From Bin87 sp965220095 (GTDB taxonomy: Bacteria > Chloroflexota > Dehalococcoidia > Lucifugimonadales > UBA3495): DNA of 64,000 nt. The stretch is taken from contig OZ244805.1 in assembly GCA_965220095.1 (NCBI GenBank), positions 3,658,001-3,722,000 on the forward strand, in the 5' to 3' direction. A program made the position numbers and the translations under genes. Below the pieces are notes generated by a model. It was not told the origin of the DNA. It did no database searches and was given only the letters and a program-made list of their open reading frames with translations. Below, piece by piece: positions 1 to 8,838 of this stretch. Numbering within the stretch: the stretch's first letter is position 1; the number at the start of each line of letters is the position of its first letter.

Positions 1-563
1 GTGCCGGCCTTGTTATACCGCAGCCGCTCGTAACGCCGCAAATCAGCGTCCGGGAATATCGAGGCCATATTTTCGCGCTGGCCGATGGCTTCGTCCCGGT
101 CGGTTGCCAGCTGGGCAAGGCGCTTATTGAGGTCGGCAACCTCCGACTCCCACGCTGACTCCGCCGATTCCATCTGCTCCAGCGTAGAAACGGCGGCCGC
201 TTCGTGCATCCGCCGTTCTTCCTCAAGTTCCTGCACCAGCTCATCTTTCTGGGCCACCTGGAATTTGTTTGAATCAGCCTCGCGCTGGATCGCGGACAGG
301 TCGCGCCGGGATGTATTGGAGTTATAGAGCCGACTCTCCAACCCAACCAGCCGTTCACGGAGGCGTTCAACCTCATCTCGCTGGGCTCCCAGGTTGGCCT
401 GGATTGCAGCGGCGCGCGCACGGTGATGTTCGACTTGGCTGGTCAGGTCAGGCCGATTGACTCCGGCGACGAGCCGTTTTTCGACCCGAACGCGCTCGGA
501 ATTGATGCTGTCAATCCGGTGGTCGATTTCCTGCAAGGTGAAAAGTTGTTGCGGCGTGGTCAT
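1..563 (-). CDS. Zinc-ribbon coiled-coil protein, N-terminal part (runs off window)
   Basis: The reverse strand is open from an ATG at 563 to the window edge, giving 187 residues starting MTTPQQLFTLQEIDHRIDSI. The visible part is almost wholly charged helix with heptad-like spacing, and contains a RLYNSN-like turn near residues 82-87 followed by more coiled coil. This matches the N-terminal coiled coil of the bacterial C4-type zinc-ribbon family, whose four cysteines lie in the last 60 or so residues and would be beyond the window. The family is thought to bind nucleic acid or act as an adaptor, but has no firm role. It is divergent from the SbcD-like gene at 802. A fragment of another coiled-coil protein cannot be excluded. 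Confidence 0.6.
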   Translation of the reverse strand, partial: MTTPQQLFTLQEIDHRIDSINSERVRVEKRLVAGVNRPDLTSQVEHHRARAAAIQANLGAQRDEVERLRERLVGLESRLYNSNTSRRDLSAIQREADSNKFQVAQKDELVQELEEERRMHEAAAVSTLEQMESAESAWESEVADLNKRLAQLATDRDEAIGQRENMASIFPDADLRRYERLRYNKAG

Positions 564-713
564 GGCTTTGCCTGCTCCGGTCAGCATATCGCCAACGGTT
601 TCAGTCTAGCAGGCATAATTCTGGTGTCAACGCGCGACGGCCCACGTCCAATCCACTGGACCCTCTTCCGGCCCGGCTTCGAAACGTTCAGCGTGCAACG
701 TCCCAGCCGGCCA

Positions 714-745
714 GGTTCAACGTGTATACGGGTTCAACGTGTATA
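714..745. repeat. Tandem 15-bp repeat in the divergent intergenic region
   Basis: GGTTCAACGTGTATA occurs at 714-728 and again at 731-745, separated by two bases. It lies about 57 bases upstream of the SbcD-like start and about 150 bases upstream of the divergent zinc-ribbon gene. The spacing of about 17 bp would suit a paired operator or tandem promoter boxes, but that role is only inferred. Confidence 0.5.
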
Positions 746-801
746 GTGGTGGCCACCGCCACTTGCGCGGTTCGATGACTAAAGATGGCTGAGCGATAAC
801 A

Positions 802-2040
802 ATGCGTGTGCTCCACTTTTCCGACCTGCATATCGGCGTCGAGAACTATGGTCGCACGGATCCCAACACCGGGTTGTCCACACGGTTGGGCGACTTTTTG
901 GCCGCGCTCGACGAACTGGTCGAGTTTGCCCAGTCCAACCGCGTTGACCTGGTGGTGTTGGCCGGCGATGCGTACAAAGGACGCGACCCATCGCAAACGC
1001 ACCAGCGGGAGTTCGCCATACGCCTGCGCCGACTTTCCGCCGCCGGCATCCCCACCTTTCTGCTCGCCGGCAACCACGACCTGCCGGCAATGGCAAGCCG
1101 GGCTAATGCCGTCGAGATATTCGCCACGCTGGATGTTCCCAACGTCTACGTCGGCTCGCGTCTGGCCAACCACACCATCAATACGCCCGCTGGGCCGGTG
1201 CAAATCGTAGCCGTGCCCTGGCCCACCCGTGGAGCCATGCTGGCCCGTGATGAATCCCGAGGGCTTTCCATCGAGCAAATCCGCCAGGCGACCGAAGACC
1301 GAATGACTGCGGCGATAATGCGCAACGTTGCGGCGCTGGACCCGGACACGCCGGCGATTCTCACCGGCCACGTTACCGTCAACGGCGCCACCACCGGAAC
1401 CGAACGCTCGATGATGCTGGGCAATGACCACGTGCTGAACATGAGCGCCATCGGCCAACCTCAGCTGGAATACGTGGCGCTGGGCCATATCCACAAGCAC
1501 CAGGTGCTCCGCGCCGCCGCTCCGGTGGTGGCCTATTCGGGCAGCCTGCAACGGGTGGACTTCTCGGAGGAATCGGACGAAAAGGGTTTCTGCGTGGTGG
1601 ACATCAACCCCCAGGCGCCGCAGGGTCAGCGGCTGCAGGATTTTCAGTTCCATCCCATCTGCGCCCGTCCCTTCGTAACCGTCGCGGCGACCGTTCCCGA
1701 GGTCGAGGCCAATCCCACCGATTTCGTGGTAAGGGCCATCGACCGACGGGAGGTCGCCGGCGCAATCGTGCGGCTGCGCATCACGCTGTCCGGTGAGCAA
1801 TCGGCGCGCCTTCGCGATGCAGACCTGCGGCCGGCCCTGTCTTCGGCGCACTACGTCGCCAGCATTTCCCGCGAAGTTACCGACCTGGAACGGCGGCGCG
1901 CTCCGATCGACTCATCGGATTTGCAACCAATGGCGGCCCTGCGGATGTACCTGGAGAGCCGGGGCGTCAGCGCAGATCGACAGCAGTTGATGCTGGAACG
2001 TGCGGAGCTGCTGCTGTCCGACATTCAGTCCGGCGAGTAA
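802..2040 (+). CDS. SbcD/Mre11-like DNA repair exonuclease
   Basis: This 412-residue protein carries the calcineurin-type metallophosphoesterase motifs in order: D8-L-H10, GD at about 54-55, GNHD at 90-93, a GH near 189 and GHIHKH near 228. Those residues bind the two Mn ions of SbcD/Mre11 nucleases, which with SbcC/Rad50 process DNA ends and hairpins. The first 240 residues are the catalytic domain; the rest would be the capping and SbcC-binding region. No sbcC follows: the next gene is a P1 peptidase. It is therefore either a stand-alone DNA repair exonuclease or pairs with an SbcC encoded elsewhere. The ATG at 802 puts the first metal motif at residue 8, as usual for the family. Confidence 0.85.
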   Translation: MRVLHFSDLHIGVENYGRTDPNTGLSTRLGDFLAALDELVEFAQSNRVDLVVLAGDAYKGRDPSQTHQREFAIRLRRLSAAGIPTFLLAGNHDLPAMASRANAVEIFATLDVPNVYVGSRLANHTINTPAGPVQIVAVPWPTRGAMLARDESRGLSIEQIRQATEDRMTAAIMRNVAALDPDTPAILTGHVTVNGATTGTERSMMLGNDHVLNMSAIGQPQLEYVALGHIHKHQVLRAAAPVVAYSGSLQRVDFSEESDEKGFCVVDINPQAPQGQRLQDFQFHPICARPFVTVAATVPEVEANPTDFVVRAIDRREVAGAIVRLRITLSGEQSARLRDADLRPALSSAHYVASISREVTDLERRRAPIDSSDLQPMAALRMYLESRGVSADRQQLMLERAELLLSDIQSGE

Positions 2041-2186
2041 CGGCTGGTAACAGCGGGGCCGTGTCTCCGCGTGTGAATCCGTCCGGTTCTGTTGCCCGCC
2101 TATTCTCACACCGTTAGAATAACGATACTCTAGTCCCAACGACGTTGCCCAAACCCTCCTGTTCCCGACCATTTGCGATTAATGCA

Positions 2187-3164
2187 ATGAACCACATCGA
2201 TTGCGGCGGGACTATCACCAGCGTGCCAGGTATTGAGGCAGGGCATTGGACGAATCGGCACGCAGCCACGGGATGTACCGCGATACTGTGCCGCCACGGA
2301 GCAGTGGGTGGTGTTGCGGTACGCGGCGGTTCGCCCGGCACCCACGAAACCGACCTGCTCAACCCTATCCGCCGCGTTGACCGAGTGCACGGGGTGATGC
2401 TCAGTGGCGGCAGCGCATTCGGACTGGCGGCGGCCATCGGCCTGCAACGCTGGCTGGAAGAGCAGGGCATCGGGTTTGAAACCAGGCACGCTCGAGTACC
2501 CATCGTGCCGGCGGCCATCCTTTACGACCTGGGCATCGGTGAGTCTTCCGTGCGGCCCAACGCGGATGCGGGCTATGCGGCCGCCGTGGTCGCATCCAAC
2601 GCTCCGTTGGTCGCGGGCACGGTGGGTGCGGGAACCGGGGCTACGGTGGCCAAGGGCCTGGGAGCCGCTGGGGCCATCAAGGGGGGCATCGGTTCCGCCA
2701 GCATCACCCTGGCCGATGGCGTGTCGGTCGGCGCGGCGGTCGCCGTCAACGCCTGGGGCGGCGTCTTCGACCACCACGACGGCACACTCATCGCCGGCCC
2801 ACGCCGAGATGATGGACGGATGTCGGACCCAGTAGCAGTAGTGCTCAACGGCGAGGCCGCCGCCGCCGCTGCCCTCCTGGCGAACACCACCATCGGCGTG
2901 GTCGCCACCGACGCCGCGCTGGACAAGATGCAAACCAACTTCGTCGCTTCCTCGGCCCACGATGGCCTGGCCCTGACCATCCGACCATGCCATACCCCCA
3001 GCGACGGCGATACGCTGTTTTGTCTGGCCACCGGCCAAAACGCTGCGCCGGCCGACCTCGCGGCAATCGTTACCGCCGCAACCCAAGTTGCTGCCCTGGC
3101 GGTCATCGACGCCTTGCAGTCAGCAACGGGCCTGGCCGGCGTACCGTCGATTCAGGAACTCTGA
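2187..3164 (+). CDS. P1 family (S58) peptidase, DmpA-like aminopeptidase
   Basis: The protein matches the S58 family of self-cleaving N-terminal nucleophile aminopeptidases. Early motifs include TSVPGIEAGHWT and the glycine-rich GVMLSGGSAFGL. The typical self-cleavage/nucleophile segment NTTIGVVATDAALDK comes late, where the second Thr would become the new N-terminus after autoproteolysis. I chose the ATG at 2187 because family members start close to the ITSVPGIEAGH motif; an in-frame ATG at 2145 would add 14 unconserved residues. The stop overlaps the start of the DUF2520 gene (TGATG), so the two are translationally coupled and followed by panB. The substrate is unknown; members cut short peptides or beta-peptides and amides. 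Confidence 0.85.
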   Translation: MNHIDCGGTITSVPGIEAGHWTNRHAATGCTAILCRHGAVGGVAVRGGSPGTHETDLLNPIRRVDRVHGVMLSGGSAFGLAAAIGLQRWLEEQGIGFETRHARVPIVPAAILYDLGIGESSVRPNADAGYAAAVVASNAPLVAGTVGAGTGATVAKGLGAAGAIKGGIGSASITLADGVSVGAAVAVNAWGGVFDHHDGTLIAGPRRDDGRMSDPVAVVLNGEAAAAAALLANTTIGVVATDAALDKMQTNFVASSAHDGLALTIRPCHTPSDGDTLFCLATGQNAAPADLAAIVTAATQVAALAVIDALQSATGLAGVPSIQEL

Positions 3165-4069
3165 TGCCCGGCGATAACAGGTCGGCGGACCGCGACGTCA
3201 AGATTGGCTTCATCGGCGTGGGCACGTTGGGTCGAGGTCTCGCCCTGGCGCTGGACGGGGTGGGCTGCAACGTAACCGCCGCCGCCAGCCGCCGTCGGGA
3301 CAGCGCAAATTGGCTGGCCGATCGCGTCAGCAGTTGTCAGGCGTTGGACGCAGCCCAGGACGTTGCCGATGCGTGCGACCTGGTGTTCATTACCACGCCC
3401 GACGGCGCCATCGCCGATGTTGCCGGGTCGGTGAGGTGGCGCAGCGGGCAGGGTGTTGCCCATTGCTGCGGAGCGGCTTCGGTAGAGTTACTGGCGTCAG
3501 CGGCGGCGTCCGGCGCAGCGGTGGGCGCGATGCACCCCTTTCAAACCTTCGCCGGCCTGAGCGAGCCGGCCGACGCCGCAAGCAGGCTCACCGGAGTAAC
3601 CTTCGCCGTGGCCGCCACCGGCTGGCTGGAAGACTACCTGCCCCGCCTGGCTGGAACTCTCGGCGGTCGCGCCATCTCCATCTCCGACGATATGCGCCCT
3701 CTGTACCATGCCAGCGCTGTGCTGGGGTGCGGGCAGGTTACGGCGCTGCTCGACGCCGCCATCAGTCTCTGGTCTGAACTCGGCCTGAGCTCTGAGGAGG
3801 GCACGCAGGCCGCCATTCCCCTGGCCCGGGCCACCATCGAGGCCATCGCTAACGCCGGCACGGAGGGCGCCGTAACCGGCCCGGCGGTCCGCGGCGACGC
3901 CGCCACCGTGCGCGCCCACATGGATGCCCTCGCGCGCCACGCCCCCCATCTCGTGCCCTTGTATCGCCAGCTCACTCTGGCGTCCCTGCCCCTGGCCCGC
4001 AGCAGGGGAATCGACGCCGAGCGCATCGCGCGTTTGGTCGATGCAGTCGCCGGCGACGGGTCGGCCTGA
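3164..4069 (+). CDS. DUF2520 Rossmann-fold reductase, possible PanG-type ketopantoate reductase
   Basis: The 301-residue product begins with a Rossmann dinucleotide-binding strand-turn-helix (KIGFIGVGTLGRGLA, residues about 12-26). It contains AMHPFQTFAGL, the HP-x-QTF signature of DUF2520 proteins, then an all-helical C-terminal half like 6-phosphogluconate dehydrogenase relatives. The ATG overlaps the preceding stop and lies 15 bases before panB. From memory, a DUF2520-like protein named PanG is an alternative ketopantoate reductase in some bacteria whose gene sits with panBC, and this gene's position fits that role. NAD(P)H-dependent reduction of ketopantoate made by the neighbouring PanB is therefore the leading guess, not a demonstrated function. 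Confidence 0.8.
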   Translation: MPGDNRSADRDVKIGFIGVGTLGRGLALALDGVGCNVTAAASRRRDSANWLADRVSSCQALDAAQDVADACDLVFITTPDGAIADVAGSVRWRSGQGVAHCCGAASVELLASAAASGAAVGAMHPFQTFAGLSEPADAASRLTGVTFAVAATGWLEDYLPRLAGTLGGRAISISDDMRPLYHASAVLGCGQVTALLDAAISLWSELGLSSEEGTQAAIPLARATIEAIANAGTEGAVTGPAVRGDAATVRAHMDALARHAPHLVPLYRQLTLASLPLARSRGIDAERIARLVDAVAGDGSA

Positions 4070-4084
4070 TACAATCGCCCCACC

Positions 4085-4918
4085 ATGGCTATTACAATCA
4101 GGCGACTGGCGGAGATGAAGCGGGCTGGGGAGAAAATCCCCATGGTCACCGCTTACGACTACACCGCTGCCCGCATCGCCGACGCCGCCGGGATTCCCAT
4201 TCTGCTGGTTGGTGACAGCCTGGGCATGGTGGTGTTGGGCTATGATTCCACCATACCCGTCACGATGGACGACATGGTGCATCACGCCCGCATGGTGAGC
4301 CGGGGCGCCAAGGAGGCGCTGGTGGTGGCCGACCTACCCTTCATGGCCTACCAGGTGAACGCCGAGGAAGCGATGCGGAACGCGGGCCGGCTGATGCAGG
4401 AGGGGGGCGCTCACACCGTCAAGCTGGAAGGCGGGGTGTCGATAGCCGATACCGTGCGGCGGATCGTCGATGCCGGCGTGCCGGTGATGGGCCACATCGG
4501 GCTCACGCCGCAGTCGGTGAACGCGTTGGGAGGATACCGGGTGCAGGGACGCACCAAGGCGGCGGCGCGGCGGGTGCTCGAAGACGCCCAGGCGCTGGAG
4601 AACGCCGGAGCCTACGCCGTGGTGCTCGAGTGTGTCCCGAGCCCGCTGGCCAAAGTCATCACCGAACGGCTGACCATCCCGACCATCGGCATCGGCGCCG
4701 GGCCCGATTGCGACGGTCAGGTGCAGGTGTTCCACGACATGCTGGGGCTGTTTTCGGAGTTCGTCCCGCGGCACGCCCGCCTCTACGCCAACCTGTCCGA
4801 GGACGTGTCGGAGGCGTTCCGCCGATACGCCGATGATGTTCGCAGCGGCGCATTTCCCAGCGAGGCCGAAAGCTTCACCATGAACGAAGCCCTGCTGGCC
4901 GACCTGCTGGATACCTGA
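4085..4918 (+). CDS. panB: 3-methyl-2-oxobutanoate hydroxymethyltransferase
   Basis: The 277-residue product is a clear PanB, the first step of pantothenate synthesis: transfer of hydroxymethyl from 5,10-methylene-tetrahydrofolate to 2-oxoisovalerate, giving ketopantoate. Diagnostic segments are MVTAYDYTAARIADAAG, the metal-binding LLVGDSLGMVVLGYDST, the VTMDDMVHHARMV loop, KLEGG, GHIGLTPQSVN and the late catalytic-glutamate segment VVLECVPS followed by IPTIGIGAG. Length and motif order match the family. It lies 15 bases downstream of the DUF2520 gene and two bases before a small membrane protein gene. No panC or panD is in the window. Confidence 0.97.
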   Translation: MAITIRRLAEMKRAGEKIPMVTAYDYTAARIADAAGIPILLVGDSLGMVVLGYDSTIPVTMDDMVHHARMVSRGAKEALVVADLPFMAYQVNAEEAMRNAGRLMQEGGAHTVKLEGGVSIADTVRRIVDAGVPVMGHIGLTPQSVNALGGYRVQGRTKAAARRVLEDAQALENAGAYAVVLECVPSPLAKVITERLTIPTIGIGAGPDCDGQVQVFHDMLGLFSEFVPRHARLYANLSEDVSEAFRRYADDVRSGAFPSEAESFTMNEALLADLLDT

Positions 4919-4919
4919 T

Positions 4920-5393
4920 GTGGGGTTTCAGCGTGAGGAGGAGCAGGTAGAACGCGGCGGTCCGTTCGACGTAGTGGCCCAACATATTGGCAGGTTCCTG
5001 TCCACCTTCCTCATACTCTGGGTCACACTCACCAGCACCGTTTCCTACTCGCGAATTATTACTTCGGGCAGCGAGCCGCTGGCCTGGCACGAAACTGCTA
5101 CAATCATCGTATCTGCCGCCGCCGTCACGGTTGGAATCGCGTTCCCGCTGTCCATCGCTATCGTAGAGGGAATACCAATGGTTTTTGCACATTTCATCAA
5201 ACTCCGTAATCGCGAGGAAGGGCGCGCGAGAGGGCGCGAGGAAGGGCGCAAAGAGGGACGCGATGAAGCCAACCGTCTGTGGATGGACTGGGTCAGACGC
5301 AAAGAGGAGGCCGAATCTGCTGGGAAGTCTTTCGATGAGCCGCCCCCCAATCTGCGATCCAGTAACCGTGCCAACGATAGCTCGCCCGTGTGA
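4920..5393 (+). CDS. Small membrane protein with charged repeat tail
   Basis: The frame opens with GTG two bases after panB stops. It encodes 157 residues with two hydrophobic segments (about residues 25-45 and 60-85), then a strongly charged tail with repeating RGREEGRKEGRDE-type units and a low-complexity end. No family is recognised. A similar layout (two membrane segments, then an EEGRAQERAE-type charged helix) occurs in the small protein at 29789-30154, which suggests a shared architecture rather than a known function. The charged repeat could form a coiled coil. Expression probably continues from the panB operon. The start is uncertain because GTG is the only early initiator. Confidence 0.5.
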   Translation: MGFQREEEQVERGGPFDVVAQHIGRFLSTFLILWVTLTSTVSYSRIITSGSEPLAWHETATIIVSAAAVTVGIAFPLSIAIVEGIPMVFAHFIKLRNREEGRARGREEGRKEGRDEANRLWMDWVRRKEEAESAGKSFDEPPPNLRSSNRANDSSPV

Positions 5394-5423
5394 TCACCAA
5401 TTGTATCCAAGGACGAACGCAAT

Positions 5424-6275
5424 ATGCCCAGACTCGAAGGAAAGACCGCAATCGTAACCGGCGCCAGCCGTGGCATCGGCGCCGAAGTCAGCCGCCTGTT
5501 CGCAGCCGAGGGCGCCCGGGTGATCTGCGCCGCGCGCACTGTGAATGAAGGCGACCACCCCCTCGAGGGTTCCCTGACCAAAACCATCGCAGACATCAAG
5601 GAAGCCGGCGGTGAGGCTACCGCCGTCGCCGCCAACATATCGCTGCCTGAAGACTGCGAGATGCTGGTGGAGGAAACCCGCCGCATCTATGGCCCGGTGG
5701 ACGTGCTGGTCAACAACGCCGCGCTCACCTACTACCTCCCCGTCAAGGACTTTCCGCTGAACCGGTGGATGCGCTCGTGGGCGGTCAATTTCCACGCCCC
5801 CTTCATCCTCAGCCAGCTGGTGCTGGCCGACATGATCCCCCGCGAGTCGGGCAGTATCGTCAACATATCCTCCGGCTCCGCCGTGGGCCCGGGTCGGGGA
5901 CCGTACACGACGCCAGCCAACAACGGGACCTGCTATGGGGCGGAAAAAGCCGCCCTGGAACGGTTCTCCCAGGGACTGGCCCAGGAAGTTTTCGAACACG
6001 GGATTTCGGTCACCGCAGTCGCTCCATCCCTGGTGGTTCCCACTCCCGGCACCGTCTTCCACCACCTGGTTGACGGGATGGACGACCCCCGTGGCGAACC
6101 GCCGGAGATGCTGGCCCGGGCCACGCTTTTGCTAGCGTCGGAATCTCCGGAAAAAGTCACCGGTCGAGTGTGTTACAGCCAGCAGATTCTGCTCGAATTC
6201 GGCTGGATCGAAGGAGGCCGAGGCTGGGGGGTCGACGACACCCGAGGGCCCGGTAGCGGATACAGCCAAATCTGA
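5424..6275 (+). CDS. SDR family oxidoreductase
   Basis: This 283-residue short-chain dehydrogenase/reductase has the TGASRGIG cofactor-binding motif at residues 12-19, NNAA near residue 95, a serine-rich NISSGSAVGP segment holding the catalytic Ser, and a YGAEK catalytic Tyr-x3-Lys. AART after the second strand suggests NADP(H) use. The substrate cannot be read from sequence. It is followed by an acyl-CoA dehydrogenase and an enoyl-CoA hydratase, so a role in acyl-thioester or hydroxyacid oxidation is plausible. About 12 residues separate the catalytic Ser region from the YGAEK, including a TTPANNG stretch typical of a subgroup of uncharacterised SDRs. Confidence 0.88.
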   Translation: MPRLEGKTAIVTGASRGIGAEVSRLFAAEGARVICAARTVNEGDHPLEGSLTKTIADIKEAGGEATAVAANISLPEDCEMLVEETRRIYGPVDVLVNNAALTYYLPVKDFPLNRWMRSWAVNFHAPFILSQLVLADMIPRESGSIVNISSGSAVGPGRGPYTTPANNGTCYGAEKAALERFSQGLAQEVFEHGISVTAVAPSLVVPTPGTVFHHLVDGMDDPRGEPPEMLARATLLLASESPEKVTGRVCYSQQILLEFGWIEGGRGWGVDDTRGPGSGYSQI

Positions 6276-6320
6276 CCGCCGTGATAAGATAGCCAAAACT
6301 CCCAGCACAGGAGACCCACC

Positions 6321-7493
6321 ATGGAATTCCAGTTTGGTACCGAGGACACCACATTCCAGAACGATTTGCGTCAGTTTATCTCCGACGAGTACGTTCCCGA
6401 ATGGGAATTGGGTGAACGGGGTGCTGGCGAGGACAACTGGCAGCGAACGCTGGACGTGCGCCGCAAGCTGGCCGACCGGGGTTGGCTTACCATGCACTGG
6501 CCGGAGGAGTACGGCGGGCAGGCCGCCTCACCGGTTCGCACCGCCATCTTCAACGAGGCAATGACCTACCACCGGGCGCCCGGCCGCGACAACTTCGGCG
6601 TCCGCATGATGGGCGCCACGCTGATGATTCACGGCACCGACGAGCAGAAAGCCGAACACCTGCCCTCGGTCGCCAAAGGTGAAGTGCAGTGGTGCCAGGG
6701 TTACAGCGAACCGGAATCCGGTTCCGACCTGGCCTCCCTGAGCACCCGCGCCATCCGCGACGGCGACGAGTTCGTCGTCAACGGCAGCAAAATCTGGACC
6801 TCCATGGGGCATCGCGGCGACTGGATCATGCTGCTGACGCGCACCGATACCGACGCGCCGAAGCACCGGGGCATCAGCTTCTTCCTGGTCGACATGAAAA
6901 CGCCCGGCATCGAGGTGCGCCCCATCATCAACATGGGCGGCCGCCACGAGTTCAACCAGGTGATTTTTGACAACGTGCGCGTTCCGGCACGCAACATCGT
7001 TGGCGAGGAAAACCGCGGCTGGTACGTGGCAGTCACCCTGCTGGACTTCGAACGCTCCGGAATCGACTACTCGGCAGCCGCCCGCCGCCACTTGGACGAC
7101 ACGCGCCAGTGGGCCGACGGCATCAACCGCAACGGCAAGCCGCTGAGTCAGGAACCCTGGGTTCGCAACGTGCTGGCCGACCGCTACATCGAAACCGAAG
7201 TCGCCCGGCTCATCGCCTACAACGTGGCCTGGATGCAGGGCGAGGGGCTGGTGCCCAACAAAGAAGCGTCAATGTCCAAGGTATTCGGCAGCGAAACCGT
7301 GCAGCGCACCACCGCTTCGTGCCTGGAAATCATGGGCATGTACGGTGGGCTGCGCGATGAAAGGTGGACACCGCTGGAAGCGGATATGCAGGAGCACTGG
7401 CTGCGCGCCTTCTCCCACACCATCGCCGCGGGCACCAGCGAAGTCCAGCGCAACATCATCGCCAGCCGGGGCCTGGGATTGCCCAGGGGGTAG
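6321..7493 (+). CDS. Acyl-CoA dehydrogenase
   Basis: The 390-residue product has the three-part acyl-CoA dehydrogenase fold. The N-terminal helical domain includes the LADRGWLTMHWPEEYGG segment. The FAD-binding middle domain includes CQGYSEPESGSDLASL, NGSKIWTS and VNGSKIW-type strands. The C-terminal helical domain ends in the family-typical AGTSEVQRNIIASRGLGLPRG. It would oxidise an acyl-CoA to the enoyl-CoA, passing electrons to ETF. A GGAGA-like ribosome site precedes the ATG (AGGAGACCCACCATG). It stands 45 bases after the SDR and upstream of a hydratase fusion, so the three may share a degradation pathway. Chain-length specificity cannot be stated. Confidence 0.93.
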   Translation: MEFQFGTEDTTFQNDLRQFISDEYVPEWELGERGAGEDNWQRTLDVRRKLADRGWLTMHWPEEYGGQAASPVRTAIFNEAMTYHRAPGRDNFGVRMMGATLMIHGTDEQKAEHLPSVAKGEVQWCQGYSEPESGSDLASLSTRAIRDGDEFVVNGSKIWTSMGHRGDWIMLLTRTDTDAPKHRGISFFLVDMKTPGIEVRPIINMGGRHEFNQVIFDNVRVPARNIVGEENRGWYVAVTLLDFERSGIDYSAAARRHLDDTRQWADGINRNGKPLSQEPWVRNVLADRYIETEVARLIAYNVAWMQGEGLVPNKEASMSKVFGSETVQRTTASCLEIMGMYGGLRDERWTPLEADMQEHWLRAFSHTIAAGTSEVQRNIIASRGLGLPRG

Positions 7494-7504
7494 CCGGCAA
7501 AAAG

Positions 7505-7842
7505 GTGAAGCTGCCCAACGCCGAAAACTCTTACATACCTCCGGCAAAAATCCTGAATTACTTGCTGGCGGATGACCCCCCAAGGGCGGGAGTAAAGCAG
7601 ACTTCCTTGCCGCGTTCGGATTTAACCGCGATGGGTGGCAGATTTGGGCACAAGCGTTGCGTACTCACGGAGCCAGCTACGAGGTCACCAGCACGACTCA
7701 AACCATACACGGTATGAAGTTCACCGTTGAAGGCTCACTGGAAACCCCAGATGGACGTGATCCCAACGTCCGAACCACCTGGATAATCCTTAACAGCACT
7801 GACGAACCGCGTCTGGTAACCGCTCATTCACTGTCGAGGTGA
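7505..7842 (+). pseudogene. DUF6883-like protein, frameshifted
   Basis: Two overlapping frames together encode one short protein. The first, from a GTG at 7505, reads KLPNAENSYIPPAKILNYLL; the second continues as SKADFLAAFGF through WAQALRTHG to the end at 7842. Joined, this matches small DUF6883-type proteins. The break lies around 7577-7595 in a C-run/G-run (GACCCCCCAAGGGCGGG), where one missing base would explain the shift. The stop is three bases before a DUF4926 domain, a neighbour I recall for DUF6883 genes. Either the gene is dead or the consensus has a homopolymer error; the tail alone could start at 7657. Confidence 0.55.
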
Positions 7843-7845
7843 TTT

Positions 7846-8820
7846 ATGATTCGTGAACACGAACATATCGTCCTAATCGACGACTTGCCGGACGACAACC
7901 TCAAAGCAGGCGCGGTCGGCACGGTGGTGCACATTTACCCCCAGCACGCCGCATACGAGGTAGAGTTTTTCTCGCCGGCCGGCAACACCGTCGCTGTTGC
8001 CACTGTCGAGCGGGCGCAGGCCCGACCGGCCACTCCGGCGGAGGTTAAGCCGTTGCCAGTCCTTTACAATTACGCCCAAGACGGTATCGCCGTGCTGACC
8101 CTCAATAACCCGGAGCGGCGCAACGCACTGTCCTCACACACGTTGGCAGCGTTGGAGGAACGGTTGGCTGAAATCGCCAATGACCCTGATGCGCGGGTCG
8201 TCGTCATCCGCTCCGAAGGCCCGGTTTTCAGCTCCGGCCACGACCTCAACGAACTGGTCAACGGTGACGCCGAGCAATATGCGGACGTCTTCGCCGCCTG
8301 CACCCGGGTCATGGAAGCCATCCGGTTGCTGCCCAAACCGGTGATTGCACAGGTGCAGGGGCTGGCAACCGCCGCCGGTTGCCAGCTTGTCGCCACCTGC
8401 GACATCGCCGTGGCCGCCGATAACGCCGCCTTCGCCACCCCTGGTGTCCAGATCGGGTTGTTCTGCACCACGCCGGGGGTAGCGGTCGCCCGATCCGTGA
8501 TGCCCAAGAAGGCGATGGAGATGCTGCTTACCGGCCGGCCGATTTCGGCGACGGAAGCGCTGGAGTTTGGCCTCATCAGCCGCATTGCGCCGGTGGATGA
8601 GTTGGAAACGCAGGTTATGGAGTTGGCGCGGCAGATTGCATCGGCCAGCGCTCATACGCTGGCGCTGGGCAAGGCGGCGTTCTACCGGCAGATTGAGATG
8701 GACCGGCCGGCCGCCTATCAGTTTGCCAGTCAGGTGATGGTGGACAACCTGCTGGCCGATGATGCCAAAGAGGGCATTTCGGCGTTTCTGGAGAAGCGGC
8801 CGCCGGTGTGGACTACTTGA
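7846..8820 (+). CDS. DUF4926 domain fused to enoyl-CoA hydratase
   Basis: One uninterrupted 324-residue frame holds two unrelated modules. Residues 1-66 match DUF4926: LIDDLPDDNLKAGAVGTVVHI, then AAYEVEFF and TVAVATVERAQARP. From about residue 70 it is a complete crotonase-fold enoyl-CoA hydratase/isomerase, with NNPERRNALSS, the oxyanion-hole segment SSGHDLNEL and the conserved GLATAAGCQLVATCDIAVAA. The hydratase would add water to enoyl-CoA, fitting the acyl-CoA dehydrogenase upstream. Inside the joint, GGAGG lies eight bases before an in-frame TTG at about 8053, so the hydratase may also be translated separately. DUF4926 is normally a stand-alone small protein, so the fusion probably arose by loss of its stop codon. 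Confidence 0.85.
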   Translation: MIREHEHIVLIDDLPDDNLKAGAVGTVVHIYPQHAAYEVEFFSPAGNTVAVATVERAQARPATPAEVKPLPVLYNYAQDGIAVLTLNNPERRNALSSHTLAALEERLAEIANDPDARVVVIRSEGPVFSSGHDLNELVNGDAEQYADVFAACTRVMEAIRLLPKPVIAQVQGLATAAGCQLVATCDIAVAADNAAFATPGVQIGLFCTTPGVAVARSVMPKKAMEMLLTGRPISATEALEFGLISRIAPVDELETQVMELARQIASASAHTLALGKAAFYRQIEMDRPAAYQFASQVMVDNLLADDAKEGISAFLEKRPPVWTT

Positions 8821-8838
8821 TGAACAGCAGTAGCTGAT

